This document shows, piece by piece, positions 23,484 through 25,584 of a stretch of 25,584 nucleotides of DNA; the stretch's first letter is position 1; the number at the start of each line of letters is the position of its first letter. The DNA is from Bryobacteraceae bacterium (GTDB lineage: Bacteria > Acidobacteriota > Terriglobia > Bryobacterales > Bryobacteraceae). Made by a program: the position numbers and the translations under genes. The notes under the pieces are model-generated. The model did not search any database, was not told the origin of the DNA, and was given only the letters and a program-made list of their open reading frames with translations. The DNA lies in assembly GCA_014379815.1 (NCBI GenBank), contig JACMLA010000705.1:1-25584 (forward strand), read 5' to 3'.

Positions 23484-25584
23484 GTGTTCGCAGACATTGC
23501 TCTGCCGGTACCTCTGGATTACCCTTTCACGTACTCGCTGCCGCTGACGTTGCAGCACCGCGTAAAAACTGGCTGCCGCCTCATCGTTCCGTTTGGCTCC
23601 CGCAAGCTCACCGGCATTGCTGTGCGGGTCCACGACTATGCTCCCGATGGACCTGTTCGCGAAGCTCTTCGGCTTCTCGGCGAAGAGCCGGCTCTGGAAG
23701 AGCACATGATCGAACTCGGTCGCTGGATCGCGTCGTACTACTGCGCGCCGCTGGGTGAGGTGCTGCGGGGGATGACGCCCCTCACGGGAGAGGTTCACTC
23801 GTCCAGAGTGTGGTCGCTTACCGATGCCGGGCGGGACGCTGCCCGCCAGCTTCTGCTTGGCGCAGAGGACACCGATCCGGTTGTTGCCCTGCTTCGAATG
23901 CTCGAAGGCCGGCCTCTCACTGAGTCGTACCTGAGGAAGAAACTGCCGGAGTCAGCGCGTCTCCTGAAGAGTCTCGCGAAGCGCGGCATGGTCGCAATGG
24001 AAGACATGAAGGAAGGTCGCGATCCAATGCGCGCTGCTTCGGAGCGTCTCCGGATTACCGCTGCGCAGACGCGACCCGAAGGCAAGCTGAAGAAGGCCGA
24101 GCGTGAACTTCTCGCTTACCTTGAGCTGCATCCGGGTGAGCACAACGTGAAGGAAATCGACGGTCTGGTCCGCAATGCCAGCGAGTCAGCACGGGCACTT
24201 GCTCGTCGCGGGTTGCTCACACTGTTGCTCGAGCAAACAGCAATTACGGAGCACCCGTTCAAGCCAGCTCCTGTGTTGAATCCGCATCAGCAGGCTGCGT
24301 TCGAAATCATCGCAGGGGCTATCGCATCGAAAGAGTTCGGCACATTCCTGCTGCACGGTGTAACCGGTTCGGGCAAGACGGAAGTGTATTTGCGCCTGAT
24401 CGAGGCTACACTGGCGCTGGGGCGCAACGCACTGCTCCTGGTACCAGAGATTGCGCTAACGCCGGCCATGGCGGGCCAGTTTTATCATCGCTTCGGCAAT
24501 CGCGTCGCGATTCTCCACTCAGCTTTCCATGATTCCGAGCGCGCCGAGCAATGGCGCAGGATTCGTTCCGGTGCCGCCGGCGTGGTCATTGGCACGCGCT
24601 CCGGTGTATTCGCTCCGGTACAGAATCCCGGACTCATCATCGTGGACGAGGAACACGACAGTAGTTACAAGCAGCAGGAGACACCCCGCTATAACGGTCG
24701 CGATGTAGCGGTAATGCGCGCGCATCAGGCCGGTGCCGTAGTCGTCCTGGGTTCGGCGACACCGAGTCTGGAATCCCGGTACAACGTCGAACGCGGGAAA
24801 TACTTTCTGGTCACATTGCCTGAGCGCATCGAGAAGAGGCCGATGCCCGAAGTCTCCGTCATCGATCTGCGCACCGAGTTTCTGGAAACTCATAAACAGA
24901 ACACGTTCAGCCGAAAACTGCTGGAAGCGATTCAGGTTCGCCTCGATGCCGGCGAGCAGGCCATCATCCTGCACAACCGGCGTGGGTTCTCCGCATTCTG
25001 CGCCTGCCGTTCGTGCGGCGAGAGGGTGGAGTGCGTCAACTGCTCCGTCACGCTGACGTGGCACCGCAGAGACCGCCGGATGCTTTGCCACTACTGTTCC
25101 TACGCGGAACGTGTGCCGGAGAAATGTCCCAAATGCGGAAGCGAATACGTGTACTTTCTCGGCACGGGATCGGAGCGCGTGGAAGACGAACTCCATCGGG
25201 AGTTTCCCACGGCACGAATTGCAAGGCTCGATCGCGATACGGTCGGCGGCAAGCGTCACTTCGAGACGATACTCACAGGCTTTCGCGAACGGGCTTTCGA
25301 CATACTGGTGGGCACGCAGATGATCGCCAAGGGCCACGATATTCCGAACGTCACCCTCGTAGGGGTCGTGTCTGCGGACATCGGTCTGGGAATGCCCGAC
25401 TTCCGTGCGGCTGAGCGGACATTCCAGTTACTAACGCAGGTAGCCGGACGCGCTGGAAGGGGCGACCTGCCTGGCCGGGTTCTGATACAGACGATCAACC
25501 CTGACCATTACGCCATACAGTACGCGGCGGCTCAGGACTTCGATGGCTTTTATAAACGTGAGATCGAATTTCGAAAGGCCATGA
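23484..25584 (+). CDS. priA: Primosomal replication protein N' (PriA helicase), 3'-truncated by the window
   Basis: PriA is the DNA helicase that reloads the replisome at stalled forks. About 700 codons are present and the frame is still open at 25584, so perhaps another 100 or so residues lie beyond. The N-terminal 3'-end-binding domain reads YPFTYSLP, then LIVPFGSRKLTGIAV. The helicase core has Walker A VTGSGKTEVYL near residue 290, the DEEH box near 390 and GSATPSLES. A nine-Cys zinc-binding module lies at about 505-555 (CxCxxC, CVNC, CHYC, CPKC). Motif V is GTQMIAKGHDIPNV and motif VI is QVAGRAGRG. Start is GTG 23484 or the in-frame GTG at 23478. It lies 1-7 nt after the xylulokinase stop, so it is probably transcribed with the kinases. 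Confidence 0.95.
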   Translation, partial: MFADIALPVPLDYPFTYSLPLTLQHRVKTGCRLIVPFGSRKLTGIAVRVHDYAPDGPVREALRLLGEEPALEEHMIELGRWIASYYCAPLGEVLRGMTPLTGEVHSSRVWSLTDAGRDAARQLLLGAEDTDPVVALLRMLEGRPLTESYLRKKLPESARLLKSLAKRGMVAMEDMKEGRDPMRAASERLRITAAQTRPEGKLKKAERELLAYLELHPGEHNVKEIDGLVRNASESARALARRGLLTLLLEQTAITEHPFKPAPVLNPHQQAAFEIIAGAIASKEFGTFLLHGVTGSGKTEVYLRLIEATLALGRNALLLVPEIALTPAMAGQFYHRFGNRVAILHSAFHDSERAEQWRRIRSGAAGVVIGTRSGVFAPVQNPGLIIVDEEHDSSYKQQETPRYNGRDVAVMRAHQAGAVVVLGSATPSLESRYNVERGKYFLVTLPERIEKRPMPEVSVIDLRTEFLETHKQNTFSRKLLEAIQVRLDAGEQAIILHNRRGFSAFCACRSCGERVECVNCSVTLTWHRRDRRMLCHYCSYAERVPEKCPKCGSEYVYFLGTGSERVEDELHREFPTARIARLDRDTVGGKRHFETILTGFRERAFDILVGTQMIAKGHDIPNVTLVGVVSADIGLGMPDFRAAERTFQLLTQVAGRAGRGDLPGRVLIQTINPDHYAIQYAAAQDFDGFYKREIEFRKAM

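Noticed and set aside
24519..25337. Minus-strand open frame of 272 codons
   Set aside because: It is antisense to the priA helicase and zinc-binding region, whose motifs are all intact, and its translation shows no recognisable fold.

Overview
The window is a gene-dense, moderately GC-rich stretch of bacterial chromosome. No rRNA, tRNA, CRISPR array, insertion sequence or phage module is visible. The large receptor with an N-terminal carboxypeptidase-regulatory-like domain, the secreted FecR-domain protein with a Tyr/Gly-rich tail, the membrane glycosyltransferase-like protein with a discoidin domain and the REC-PP2C regulator together resemble Acidobacteriota, perhaps the Bryobacter/Solibacter lineage. 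That placement is inferred from protein style; no phylogenetic marker was tested. The organism is Gram-negative-type (outer-membrane receptor, SurA-like lipoprotein).

Layout. 1-1106 (+): end of an unrecognised gene, then an FAD-dependent oxidoreductase whose 3' end overlaps etfA tail-to-tail. 1075-4975 (-): prolyl oligopeptidase, etfB, etfA. 5024-7769 (+): secreted cyclase-family protein, HAD phosphatase, SurA/PpiC-like lipoprotein. 7815-11425 (-): a tightly coupled MBL/beta-CASP hydrolase - proline dehydrogenase - DUF3291 operon, with a PhoB/OmpR-type response regulator downstream of it. 11505-17206 (-): Mn-type superoxide dismutase with its own terminator, an SDR lacking the catalytic Tyr, a TonB-dependent receptor and a FecR-domain protein. 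17270-19384 (+): membrane glycosyltransferase-like protein with a discoidin domain. 19395-21009 (-): REC-PP2C phosphatase followed by a MmcB/PD-(D/E)XK-like protein. 21063-25584 (+): ROK sugar kinase, xylulokinase, and priA, which runs off the window end.

How the genes fit together. Most neighbourhoods are housekeeping or metabolic: electron transfer (etfBA), proline oxidation, sugar phosphorylation (glk-xylB), replication restart (priA), envelope protein folding (ppiC-like) and outer-membrane uptake (TonB receptor). Several genes use GTG or TTG starts, and three start/stop junctions overlap or nearly touch (etfB/etfA, MBL/PRODH, glk/xylB), with PRODH/DUF3291 only 2 nt apart.

The most interesting signals are: a TGTAA-N6-TGTAA direct repeat shared by the regions upstream of the response regulator and the TonB receptor; the REC-PP2C/nuclease-like pair; the MBL-PRODH-DUF3291 operon; and two enzymes that keep their fold motifs but lack key catalytic or metal-binding residues. 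No complete novel defence or mobile system is evident. No gene-free stretch exceeds about 125 bp.
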